Positions 16,262 through 23,309 of a DNA stretch of 48,482 bases are shown piece after piece. Position 1 is the stretch's first letter, and each line of letters starts with the position of its first letter. Origin of the DNA: Myxococcota bacterium (GTDB lineage: Bacteria > Myxococcota > JAJVIH01); NCBI GenBank assembly GCA_022072125.1, contig JAJVIH010000046.1:1-48482 (forward strand). Reading direction: 5' to 3'. A program made the translations under genes and the position numbers. The notes beneath the pieces are model-generated. The model was given only the letters and a program-made list of their open reading frames with translations, was not told where the DNA came from and did no database searches.

Positions 16262-18487
16262 TTACTTCTTCGCCGGGCTCTGGTAGACGCTGAAGCCTTC
16301 CAGATCGGTGTTGAGGTCATCCAGGTTCTGGCTGTTCTTGAGGTCAATCAGCTTGCCCGGAGCGGGATCGCCCTTGACCTTCAGAGACTCGACATTCCAC
16401 TTGTCCGCCTTGTCGGTGCCGCGGGCTTCCACACCCAACGCCTTGGCGTCGGGCACGGTGATGCTCGCGGTGCCCTTGGCGGCGTAGAACACCCAGCTCT
16501 TGTCGTTGTCGCCGAAAGCGACGCGGACCAAGCTGGAGCCGGAGCCTTCCTTCAGGGTGAACTTGCGGGAAGCGGGGTCATAGGCCGAACCCTCGCCGAA
16601 GCCCAGGAAGTTGCTGCTGGACAGGTCAACTTCACGCTCCACCTTGTCCGACCAACGGACCAGGCCGGAGATGTTGAAGCCGCTGCTGCCGCCAATGGCG
16701 TCAATCGGAGCCGCCAGCACGATGTAGCCGTACGGACGATTCACGATTCCGCCATGCTGGGGAGCGATGTTCAGGCCCAGTTCGCCATCCTTGAGGGACT
16801 TGTTGCCCTTGGGCGGGGAAATCACGCCATCGCCCGGCACGCCCTGTTCAGGCGAGTCGAGGGCGGCGCCAAGTCCCAGCGGAACCATGCCGAGGTCCTT
16901 GTCCTGAGCGCCAACCAGCACCAGGGCGCCGGAAACCGGCTTGCCGCCCAGGGTGGGCAGTTTGGCCAGCTTCATCTTGACGTTCAGTCCCAGCGGAGCG
17001 GTCAACTTGGCGGTGCGCTTGGGGAACGCGGTGGCGTTGTCATAGTCCGGCTTGCCGGCCTTGAGCGGGGCGTGCTGAACCAGGAGATCCGACTCGATGG
17101 CGTGGCTGAAGTTGGCGAACAGCGGAAGCACCGCCGCCAGGATGGTGCCGATGGGCAGGTCGCCGCCGCCGCCGCCGCCCAGCACCGGGCCGAGGACGTC
17201 AATCAGCTTGGTGACCTCGGACAGGGCGACAGTGCCGCCAACCGCCCAGCCCACACGGCGTCCGGGGGCGCCTTCCACGAAAAATTCACCCTTGGCCTTT
17301 TCGCAGAAGCCCTGAGCCTCGAACACCAGCGCGCCCGGCAGATCAACGGTGTCGTTGAGGCCGAAGGTCGAGCAGGCGAGCGGGGTCGGGATGCTGGAGC
17401 CCAGCAGCATATTCAGGTTGAGGTCAACCAGGTTGCCGCCGATGGACACGCCGACAATCGCCAGCTTCAACTCGTTCTGGGGATTCTTGGCCTTGCTGTA
17501 GTCCATGTTGCCGCGCATGCCGCCGGTCTGGCTCATCACGTCGTTGGCGGGCAGGTGCACCACCACGAGGTCGGAGGCCGATCCGCCGAGCACGGACACA
17601 TAGGCGTAATCCGCCGCGAAGACATGGACGTCATCGCCCGGCTTGCCGCCGGCGATCTCGGCCACGCCATTGGCGTCGGTCTTGCCCTTGGCGGTTCCCA
17701 CCACCACGTCGGCGTTGGCCACGGGCTTGCCGCCGATTTCAGAACGCACCACCACCTTGACGCCAGCCGCGGGCTTGCCCGGGTTGGTCAGCTTGGAGAC
17801 GTTCTTGCAGTCGGCGCCGCCCTTGATCTTGGCCTTGATGTCGGTGGTTCCAGCCTTGGAGCCGCCCTTCGCCAGACCCTTGGCGTCAATGGAGGCCACG
17901 CCGGTGTCGGAAGAGGACCACTCGAACTCCACGCGGCCCACAGCGCTGTCGCCGCCGAAAGCCACCGCGCTGTACTGCCGCTCGGCGCCTTCGGTGATCA
18001 CGCCATCGGGGGTCACGACTTCACAGGAGGCCGGGGCCGGCTTGGGGCATTCGCCGCACTTGCCCAACTCGCAGCACTTGCCGGCGCCACATTCGTTGTC
18101 GGTCGAGCACAGGGGCGGAGCGCATTCTCCAGTCACCACGTTGCAGATTTCACCCGCCTTGCAGTCGCTGTCGGCGGAGCACAGCTTGACGCACTGGGCT
18201 TCCTTGCACACAAACCCCGGCTGGCAGTCGTCGTCAATTTCGCACTCGGGCTTCGGACCGGTGTCGCCGCCGCCGGTATCGCCGGTCGTGGAGTCCGGAG
18301 CGGCCGCATCGGTTCCGCCGCCGCCAGTATCGGGCGTTCCGCCGCCGCCAGTGTCCTTGGCTCCGCCGGCGTCCGTCGGAGTACCAGGAGAGTCCGTATC
18401 GGTCGCGGTGGTATCACCACCGCATGCGGTCATTCCTGCCGCGACGACAGCCGCGAGAGCGACCATCCACAGTTGCTTCAATTTCAT
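16262..18487 (-). CDS. large Cys-rich surface lipoprotein
   Basis: A 741-residue lipoprotein with GGAGG seven bases before the ATG. The signal sequence ends in a lipobox GMTAC with Cys22. Residues 23-80 are a low-complexity Gly/Thr/Asp/Pro spacer. Residues 82-147 hold repeated C-x-D-x-D-C-x-x-G-x-x-C units with about 16 cysteines, likely disulfide-bonded. Residues ~155-230 resemble a bacterial Ig-like domain (WSSSDTGVASIDAKGLAKG). Residues ~245-310 resemble a carboxypeptidase-regulatory-like beta-sandwich (ANADVVVGTAKGKTDANG). The rest is beta-rich with no enzyme motif recognised. This architecture is common among myxobacterial and related surface lipoproteins. I infer display on the cell envelope. 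It is monocistronic, with its own terminator. Confidence 0.85.
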   Translation of the reverse strand: MKLKQLWMVALAAVVAAGMTACGGDTTATDTDSPGTPTDAGGAKDTGGGGTPDTGGGGTDAAAPDSTTGDTGGGDTGPKPECEIDDDCQPGFVCKEAQCVKLCSADSDCKAGEICNVVTGECAPPLCSTDNECGAGKCCELGKCGECPKPAPASCEVVTPDGVITEGAERQYSAVAFGGDSAVGRVEFEWSSSDTGVASIDAKGLAKGGSKAGTTDIKAKIKGGADCKNVSKLTNPGKPAAGVKVVVRSEIGGKPVANADVVVGTAKGKTDANGVAEIAGGKPGDDVHVFAADYAYVSVLGGSASDLVVVHLPANDVMSQTGGMRGNMDYSKAKNPQNELKLAIVGVSIGGNLVDLNLNMLLGSSIPTPLACSTFGLNDTVDLPGALVFEAQGFCEKAKGEFFVEGAPGRRVGWAVGGTVALSEVTKLIDVLGPVLGGGGGGDLPIGTILAAVLPLFANFSHAIESDLLVQHAPLKAGKPDYDNATAFPKRTAKLTAPLGLNVKMKLAKLPTLGGKPVSGALVLVGAQDKDLGMVPLGLGAALDSPEQGVPGDGVISPPKGNKSLKDGELGLNIAPQHGGIVNRPYGYIVLAAPIDAIGGSSGFNISGLVRWSDKVEREVDLSSSNFLGFGEGSAYDPASRKFTLKEGSGSSLVRVAFGDNDKSWVFYAAKGTASITVPDAKALGVEARGTDKADKWNVESLKVKGDPAPGKLIDLKNSQNLDDLNTDLEGFSVYQSPAKK
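18248..18421 (-). repeat. low-complexity coding repeat (Gly/Thr/Asp spacer)
   Basis: This part of the lipoprotein gene encodes residues 23-80, with repeated D-T-G-G-G-G-T and D-T-G-G-G-D-T units. It is a probable unstructured tether between the lipid anchor and the Cys-rich module, and a candidate for length variation between strains. Confidence 0.6.
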
Positions 18488-18566
18488 TCCCGTTTCCTCC
18501 CAGAGAGGTGAGTCGTGGTTAAGCGCTCATCAGCACGTATCAACGCCCAAAAGACAAATAAGGAAA

Positions 18567-18605
18567 TGCCGGAATCCACATTTCGGTAAAACGCTGATTC
18601 CGGCA
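18567..18605. repeat. 10-bp perfect inverted repeat
   Basis: TGCCGGAATC (18567-18576) and GATTCCGGCA (18596-18605) are perfect inverted copies separated by 19 bp, located 80-118 bp upstream of the lipoprotein start. It may be an operator or leader stem-loop of that gene. Confidence 0.4.
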
Positions 18606-18690
18606 CCCTTCGGTCTCTGCGCGCTGAATCGCACCCGTACTTTGGCATTCATCTTGTAACCGATCCGCGCGCCCCCGGTCAAGCAGCGAC

Positions 18691-18709
18691 ATCCGGATTT
18701 CATCCGGAT
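18691..18709. promoter_or_regulatory. two ATCCGGAT palindromes one helical turn apart
   Basis: The 8-bp palindrome ATCCGGAT occurs at 18691-18698 and 18702-18709, start-to-start 11 bp. It lies in the 365-bp divergent gap between the lipoprotein gene and def, about 65 bp before the def -35. The spacing suggests a protein-binding site on one face of the helix. No gene is seen in 18488-18852. Confidence 0.35.
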
Positions 18710-18774
18710 ACCGGAAACCGGCCTTCCGGAGCGGAACCTCCTGCCTGGGTGGGTTTTTCTTCCAGACCGGGACC

Positions 18775-18803
18775 TTGGAAAACCCGGCGGCGCTGGTTAG
18801 ACT
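18775..18803 (+). promoter_or_regulatory. putative promoter for def
   Basis: TTGGAA (18775-18780) and TAGACT (18798-18803) are separated by 17 bp. The leader would be about 43 nt. Confidence 0.45.
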
Positions 18804-18852
18804 GAATCCATATACCTCTCCGCCGGGTGGCGGAGCCCAAACTAGGTTGCCC

Positions 18853-19398
18853 ATGGCGTTGCTGGAAGTGTTGAAATGGCCCGACCCGCGGCTCAAGGAG
18901 ATAGCGAAGCCCATCCGCGAAATCACCCCGGAAATCCGCAAGCTGGCCGAAGACATGGCGGAAACCATGTACGCGGCGGAAGGCATTGGCCTTGCAGCGG
19001 TTCAGGTGGGCGCGCCGGTGCGGATGATCGTGATTGACCCGGCCCGGGAGGGGGAAGCCCCGCGTCTGCAGACCTGCCTCAACCCGGAAATCACCGGCGG
19101 GGAAGGCGAGGCCGTCTATAGTGAAGGCTGCCTGTCGGTGCCCGAAGTGCGGGAAGAGGTGAAACGCTTCGCCCGGATCAAAGTCCGCTACATGGACCTG
19201 GAGGGAAAAACCCGCGAGGAGGATATCAACATGCAGGAACATGGCGTGTTGCCCATCGTCTTCCAGCATGAAATTGACCATTTGAACGGGATCGTCTTCG
19301 TGGAATACCTGAGCCGCCTGAAACGCGAATTCATCAAACGGAAAATGCGCTCGGTTCAGGCCTTCAATCCCAATCGCCCCAGCGAAAAAGTGGCGTAA
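18853..19398 (+). CDS. def: peptide deformylase
   Basis: Removes the N-formyl group from nascent proteins. The 181-residue enzyme carries all three family motifs: GIGLAAVQVG (about 48-57), EGCLSVP with the metal-ligand Cys (about 94-100) and QHEIDHLNG with the metal-ligand histidines and catalytic Glu (about 140-148). The basic tail (KREFIKRKMRSVQ) is typical of bacterial type 1 enzymes. The ATG at 18853 fits the usual MALLEVLKWPDPRL N-terminus; an in-frame ATG at 18775 would lie on the promoter. fmt, the usual neighbour, is not present. Confidence 0.96.
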   Translation: MALLEVLKWPDPRLKEIAKPIREITPEIRKLAEDMAETMYAAEGIGLAAVQVGAPVRMIVIDPAREGEAPRLQTCLNPEITGGEGEAVYSEGCLSVPEVREEVKRFARIKVRYMDLEGKTREEDINMQEHGVLPIVFQHEIDHLNGIVFVEYLSRLKREFIKRKMRSVQAFNPNRPSEKVA

Positions 19399-19493
19399 TC
19401 ATATCGCCGCCAACTCCGTTCGCCCTGGTTCGCGGCCCCGCGGCGCGGCGGGACGATATCACGCGCCAATGAAAAGCGGCGGCCCGCGCCGCC

Positions 19494-19718
19494 TTATTCC
19501 TCGCTGTCTCCGCCGGTGCTGACCTGGCCTGAACGCACCCATTGCACCGCTTCCAGGTGCAACTCCAGCGCCTCGGCGGCGCGCTCCATCACCTCGGCGA
19601 TGCTGGAGCCCGAGGCCGTCACATTGGGAAAGTCCGGAAAACGGGCGCGGAAACGGTTGTCGTGCCCGGTGATGAGCAACGGATAACCCATGATTTCCTT
19701 CTGCAGTTCTGACGCCAT
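19494..19718 (-). CDS. HicB-like small protein, solitary
   Basis: A 74-residue protein resembling the short HicB antitoxin fold: YPLLITGHDNRFRARFPDFPNVTASGSSIAEVMERAAEALELHL has the strand-strand-helix pattern in which F-P-D-x-P precedes a helix with E-A-L-E-L-H. There is no C-terminal ribbon-helix-helix and no hicA-like toxin ORF next to it, so it may be a stand-alone regulator or a remnant. The ATG at 19718 follows a G-rich stretch (GGGGGG). An ATG at 19766 is an alternative that would overlap the ABC permease promoter region. Its start is divergent from the ABC transporter. Confidence 0.65.
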   Translation of the reverse strand: MASELQKEIMGYPLLITGHDNRFRARFPDFPNVTASGSSIAEVMERAAEALELHLEAVQWVRSGQVSTGGDSEE

Positions 19719-19770
19719 CGGACCCCCCAGCGGCACGCCGGACCGGATGGCTTCATTATGAAACATGGAT

Positions 19771-19799
19771 TTCCATCCCGCAATGCTTTCCAGTATAAC
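19771..19799 (+). promoter_or_regulatory. possible promoter for the ABC exporter
   Basis: TTCCAT (19771-19776) and TATAAC (19794-19799) are 17 bp apart. The -10 is good and the -35 poor. Transcription would begin at or next to the GTG at 19806, giving a leaderless message. Confidence 0.35.
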
Positions 19800-19805
19800 G
19801 CGCCC

Positions 19806-20588
19806 GTGATTTCCGCCCTCAAGGAGTTGTACCGCCACCGGGAGTTGCTCAGCCTGCTGACCGGACGGGAACTGGCCGCGCGCTACAAGCAGACCGCCGC
19901 GCGCGGGCTGTGGGCTGTCTTCAAGCCGATGTCCCAACTGGCGGTGTTCGTGGTGGTTTTCGGATCGCTGCTGGAGATTCCCCACGTCCACATGCCCTAC
20001 CCGATCTTCGTGCTGATCGGGCTCATGGCCTGGAACTGGTTCAGCACCTCGGTCAGCCGGGGCGCCGAGCAATTGCTGGCCCAGGGCAGCCTGTTGTGCA
20101 AATCCGCTTTTCCGCGCGAGATTTTCCCCCTGACCCAGGTGCTGGTGGCGCTCGCCGATTTTGGCATGAACCTGGTCCTGCTGGTGGCGCTCTGTCTCAT
20201 CCATGGCGTGGGCCCCTACTGGACCTGGCTGCTGGCCATTCCCGTATCGCTGGGCGTGTTGCTGTTCATCAGCGGATTGGTGCTGCTGTTTTCCGCCCTC
20301 AACATGCTGTTCCGCGACGTGGGCCACGGCTTGGGGCTGCTGCTGCAAATCGGCATGTACCTCTCCCCGGTGTTTTACCCGGCGGCGGTGATTCCGGAAA
20401 AATGGCGCGTGCTGTATTTCCTCAATCCCATGGCGGGGTATATTGAATCGTTGCGCGCATGCATCGGCCTGGGACAGATCCCCCCTCCGCTGCCGCTGGG
20501 CATGGCCATCGCCGGAACCGCGGCCGCGCTGGCGGGCGGATATTTTGTTTTCAAACGCATCGAGCCGGTCTTTCCCGATGTCCTCTGA
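19806..20588 (+). CDS. ABC-2 polysaccharide exporter permease (Wzm type)
   Basis: Membrane subunit of an ABC exporter for O-antigen, teichoic-acid or capsule-like polymers. About 260 residues; the N-terminal cytoplasmic motif LKELYRHRELLSLLTGRELAARYKQT is characteristic of this permease family. About six membrane segments follow (about 35-57, 66-85, 115-140, 148-175, 180-198 and 230-248). The conserved SPVFYP motif lies near 200, followed by LNPMAGYIESLR. I chose the GTG at 19806 because the family N-terminus starts there; an ATG at 19758 would add 16 atypical residues. Its 3' end overlaps the ATPase gene by 11 nt. Confidence 0.88.
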   Translation: MISALKELYRHRELLSLLTGRELAARYKQTAARGLWAVFKPMSQLAVFVVVFGSLLEIPHVHMPYPIFVLIGLMAWNWFSTSVSRGAEQLLAQGSLLCKSAFPREIFPLTQVLVALADFGMNLVLLVALCLIHGVGPYWTWLLAIPVSLGVLLFISGLVLLFSALNMLFRDVGHGLGLLLQIGMYLSPVFYPAAVIPEKWRVLYFLNPMAGYIESLRACIGLGQIPPPLPLGMAIAGTAAALAGGYFVFKRIEPVFPDVL

Positions 20589-21789
20589 AGCCGCACAGCC
20601 GGTCATCCGCTTTGAAGGCGTGTCGAAGGCCTTCGCCAAACCCGGCGCGCGCGAACTGATCGCCCGCCTGCTGCACGGCCACCAGGCCAATGTGACGGGC
20701 GCCTACGCCCTGCAGGACATCAGCTTTTCCGTTCACAAGGGAGAGACCTTCGGCGTCATCGGCGTCAACGGCGCGGGGAAATCCTCGCTGCTCAAGCTGG
20801 TGGCGCGGGTGACTGTTCCCACCACCGGCCGGATAGACGTGCGCGGCCGCGTGACGCCGCTGATCGAACTGGGCGCGGGATTCCATCCGGAGTTTTCCGG
20901 CTACGACAATATCTTCCTCAACGCCGCGGTGCTGGGCATGAAGCGCGCCGAGACGGCGAAAGCCGTGGATGACATCATCGAATTTTCCGGCCTGGGGGAG
21001 CGCATCCACGAGCCGGTCAAGCATTATTCGTCGGGCATGTACGTGCGCCTGGGATTTTCCATCGCTGTGTTCACCCGCCCGGAAATCCTGTTGATTGACG
21101 AGGTGCTGGCGGTCGGCGACATCAGCTTCCAAGCGAAATGCCTGAGCCGCCTCAAGGAATTGAAGGATCAGGGCGTAACCTTCCTGTTTGTCTCCCATTT
21201 CATGAACCAGGTGGTGACGCTCTGCAACCGCGTCATGCTGCTCGACAGGGGCCGCATCGTGGAAATCGGCGACACCCAGACCGTCGTGGACAAATATTAC
21301 GAGGCCATCGCCAACCGCAGCGAGAAGGAGTTCAAGACCACGCTCTGGCGGGAACATGGGGGGGAAGGGGGAAAACCGCCCGTGGTGCTGACGGCGGCCC
21401 GTTTTTCCGGTCCCGGCGGCGGAGATCCGGACGAATTGCCCGCCGGTTCGCCCTGCCGCATCGAGGTGGACTACGAATGCGATCCCAACGTGCCGCCCCC
21501 GGTGCTGCATATTCACCTGCACCACCTCGACGGCACCACCATGATCTCGCAGGCCAACAGCTTCGATGGCGTGACCATTCCCACCGCAGCGGGGCGCGGC
21601 ACCGTGGTGCTGGAGATTGATATTTTGCCTCTGGCGCCGGGTTTCTATGATTTTTTCGCGACGGTCTACGATTCGCAGGGAGTGGCGCCCTACGACCGCC
21701 AGGCGCGCTTCAAGCGGCTGCACATTACTTCCGATCGCCCGCATATGGGCATGCTGAGCCTGCCCCACCGCTGGATCATGAAGACGTGA
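20578..21789 (+). CDS. ABC polysaccharide exporter ATPase with C-terminal substrate domain (Wzt type)
   Basis: A 403-residue partner of the preceding permease. Walker A is GVNGAGKSS (about 63-71), the signature region KHYSSGMYVRLGFSIAV (about 153-169) and Walker B ILLIDEVLAVGD. The usual ABC-signature LSGG is replaced by YSSGM, as is normal in this exporter family. After about residue 255, a C-terminal region (about 275-395) looks beta-rich and corresponds in position to the Wzt carbohydrate-binding domain that recognises the glycan to be exported. The start at 20578 overlaps the permease stop. No glycosyltransferases are in the window, so the polymer cannot be named. Confidence 0.92.
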   Translation: MSSEAAQPVIRFEGVSKAFAKPGARELIARLLHGHQANVTGAYALQDISFSVHKGETFGVIGVNGAGKSSLLKLVARVTVPTTGRIDVRGRVTPLIELGAGFHPEFSGYDNIFLNAAVLGMKRAETAKAVDDIIEFSGLGERIHEPVKHYSSGMYVRLGFSIAVFTRPEILLIDEVLAVGDISFQAKCLSRLKELKDQGVTFLFVSHFMNQVVTLCNRVMLLDRGRIVEIGDTQTVVDKYYEAIANRSEKEFKTTLWREHGGEGGKPPVVLTAARFSGPGGGDPDELPAGSPCRIEVDYECDPNVPPPVLHIHLHHLDGTTMISQANSFDGVTIPTAAGRGTVVLEIDILPLAPGFYDFFATVYDSQGVAPYDRQARFKRLHITSDRPHMGMLSLPHRWIMKT

Positions 21790-21865
21790 CCGCCCGGAAG
21801 GGGAGTTGCATGGACGGCTCTGGAATCCCTCAGGACCAGGGCGGCGGCTTCCATTCCCGCTTGAC

Positions 21866-23245
21866 TCACAACAGATTGGCGGCGAGTTCGGCAAGCGGGG
21901 ATCGCTCGCCGCGGACCAGCGTGCAGTGGCCCGCCATGGATTCGCCGCGGAAACGGTTCACCAGAATGGTCAGGCCGTTGTTGCTGCTGTCCATGTACGG
22001 ATTGTCAATCTGGTAGGGGTCGCCCGTGAACACCACCTTGGTGTTGTCGCCCGCGCGGGTCAGGATGGTCTTGACCTCGTGCGGGGTCAGGTTCTGCGCC
22101 TCGTCCACGATCAGGAACTGGTTGGGAATGCTGCGGCCGCGGATGTAGGTCAGCGCCTCGATCTCCAGCAGTCCCTGGTTCATCAATTCCGAGTAGTTGC
22201 GCGCGCCGCCGCGGGTCTCGCGGGAGGCGCCCATGATCAACTCCATGTTGTCGAAGATGGGTTTCATCCAGGGATTGAGTTTCTCCTCGACCGTTCCGGG
22301 CAGGTAGCCCAAATCGCGGCCCAGGGGAAAGATCGGCCGGGTCACCAGCAGCTTGTGGTACACATTGTCGTCCGCCACCTTGCGCAGACCCGCGGCGATG
22401 GCCAGCAGGGTCTTGCCCGTGCCCGCCTTGCCGACCAGCGTGACCAGCTTGATCTCGTCGTTGAGCAGCAGATCAAAGGCGAAGCTCTGCTCGCGGTTGC
22501 GCGGACGGATCCCCCAGGCCTCGCGTCCCTTGGGCATGGCCTCCACGGTGTGGCGGGTTTTGTCGGTGCGGGCGAGGGCGGAATGTTTGTGCGAGCCTTG
22601 ATCAATCAGGTGTACGTATTCGTTGGCCGACAGCGGTGGATTGAGCGGGCCGAGATCTTCCTGCGGAAGCTGGCCTTTCTCGAAAAAGCGATCCACCAGT
22701 TCTCCCGCCACGTACGCCTCGCGCCAGCCGGTATACAGCTCATTGATATCCACCCGGCCCTTCAGGTAGTTGACCGCCATCAGGCCCAGCGCATCGGCGC
22801 GGATGCGCATGTTGGTGTCCTGCGTCACGAAGATCACCGGCGTCCGGGTTTCCTGGGTCTGCACCAGCAGCGCGACCGCCAGAATCTTGTCGTCCATCTC
22901 CTTCCGGTGATCGAGCGACTGAGGCATGGTCTTGCCGGTGAACATGACGCGCAGCTTGCCGCCGCCCGGCAGGGGAACGCCCTTGTTCAGCGGACCGGTC
23001 TGGCGCAGGTTGTCCAGGTTCCGTGAAATGGCGCGGGCGGCCCGTCCCAGTTCATTGGCCTCGCGCTTGAAGGTGTCTATCTCCTCCACCACGTAGATGG
23101 GGATGATCACGTCGTTGTCGGCGAACTCGAAAATCGCGTGGGGATCGTGCAGCAGCACATTGGTGTCGAGCACGAAGATTTTTTTCACGCCGTGCAGCGG
23201 AATTTTCGACGGGTCCCACAGGTCCGGTTGTTCGGCATGCGGCAT
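21866..23245 (-). CDS. PIN-PhoH family ATPase
   Basis: A 459-residue protein combining an N-terminal PIN nuclease-like domain (about 20-150; VLDTNVLLHDP and a later LDHRKEMDDKILAVAL acidic segment) with a C-terminal PhoH-type ATPase (about 235-455; Walker A GKAGTGKTLLA and Walker B LIVDEAQNLTPHEVK). PIN-PhoH proteins are known as RNA helicase/ribonuclease-type enzymes. Here the first PIN Asp is present in DTN and further acidic residues appear in VVEEID and QDTN, so nuclease activity is plausible. It stands alone between the exporter (convergent) and the uvrA-like gene (same strand, 64-bp gap). Confidence 0.93.
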   Translation of the reverse strand: MPHAEQPDLWDPSKIPLHGVKKIFVLDTNVLLHDPHAIFEFADNDVIIPIYVVEEIDTFKREANELGRAARAISRNLDNLRQTGPLNKGVPLPGGGKLRVMFTGKTMPQSLDHRKEMDDKILAVALLVQTQETRTPVIFVTQDTNMRIRADALGLMAVNYLKGRVDINELYTGWREAYVAGELVDRFFEKGQLPQEDLGPLNPPLSANEYVHLIDQGSHKHSALARTDKTRHTVEAMPKGREAWGIRPRNREQSFAFDLLLNDEIKLVTLVGKAGTGKTLLAIAAGLRKVADDNVYHKLLVTRPIFPLGRDLGYLPGTVEEKLNPWMKPIFDNMELIMGASRETRGGARNYSELMNQGLLEIEALTYIRGRSIPNQFLIVDEAQNLTPHEVKTILTRAGDNTKVVFTGDPYQIDNPYMDSSNNGLTILVNRFRGESMAGHCTLVRGERSPLAELAANLL

Positions 23246-23309
23246 GCGGATTCGCCTTTCGCTGAAGGGCTTGATGGCTGGTGGAATTTTCCTACCATTG
23301 GGGACGGAT

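Noticed and set aside
16754-18511. 585-codon plus-strand frame opposite the Cys-rich lipoprotein
   Set aside because: The lipoprotein has a ribosome binding site, lipobox, Cys repeats and terminator; this frame is Gly/Ala/His-rich shadow.
18643-18658. Sigma-54-like site TGGCAT-N5-TTGTA on the plus strand
   Set aside because: The near-invariant GC at -12 reads GT, and the downstream gene (def) has a plausible sigma-70 promoter; likely chance.
19474-19498. GC hairpin followed by TTATT after def
   Set aside because: The stem needs a bulge and a wobble pair and runs into the end of the HicB-like gene; too weak to call a terminator.
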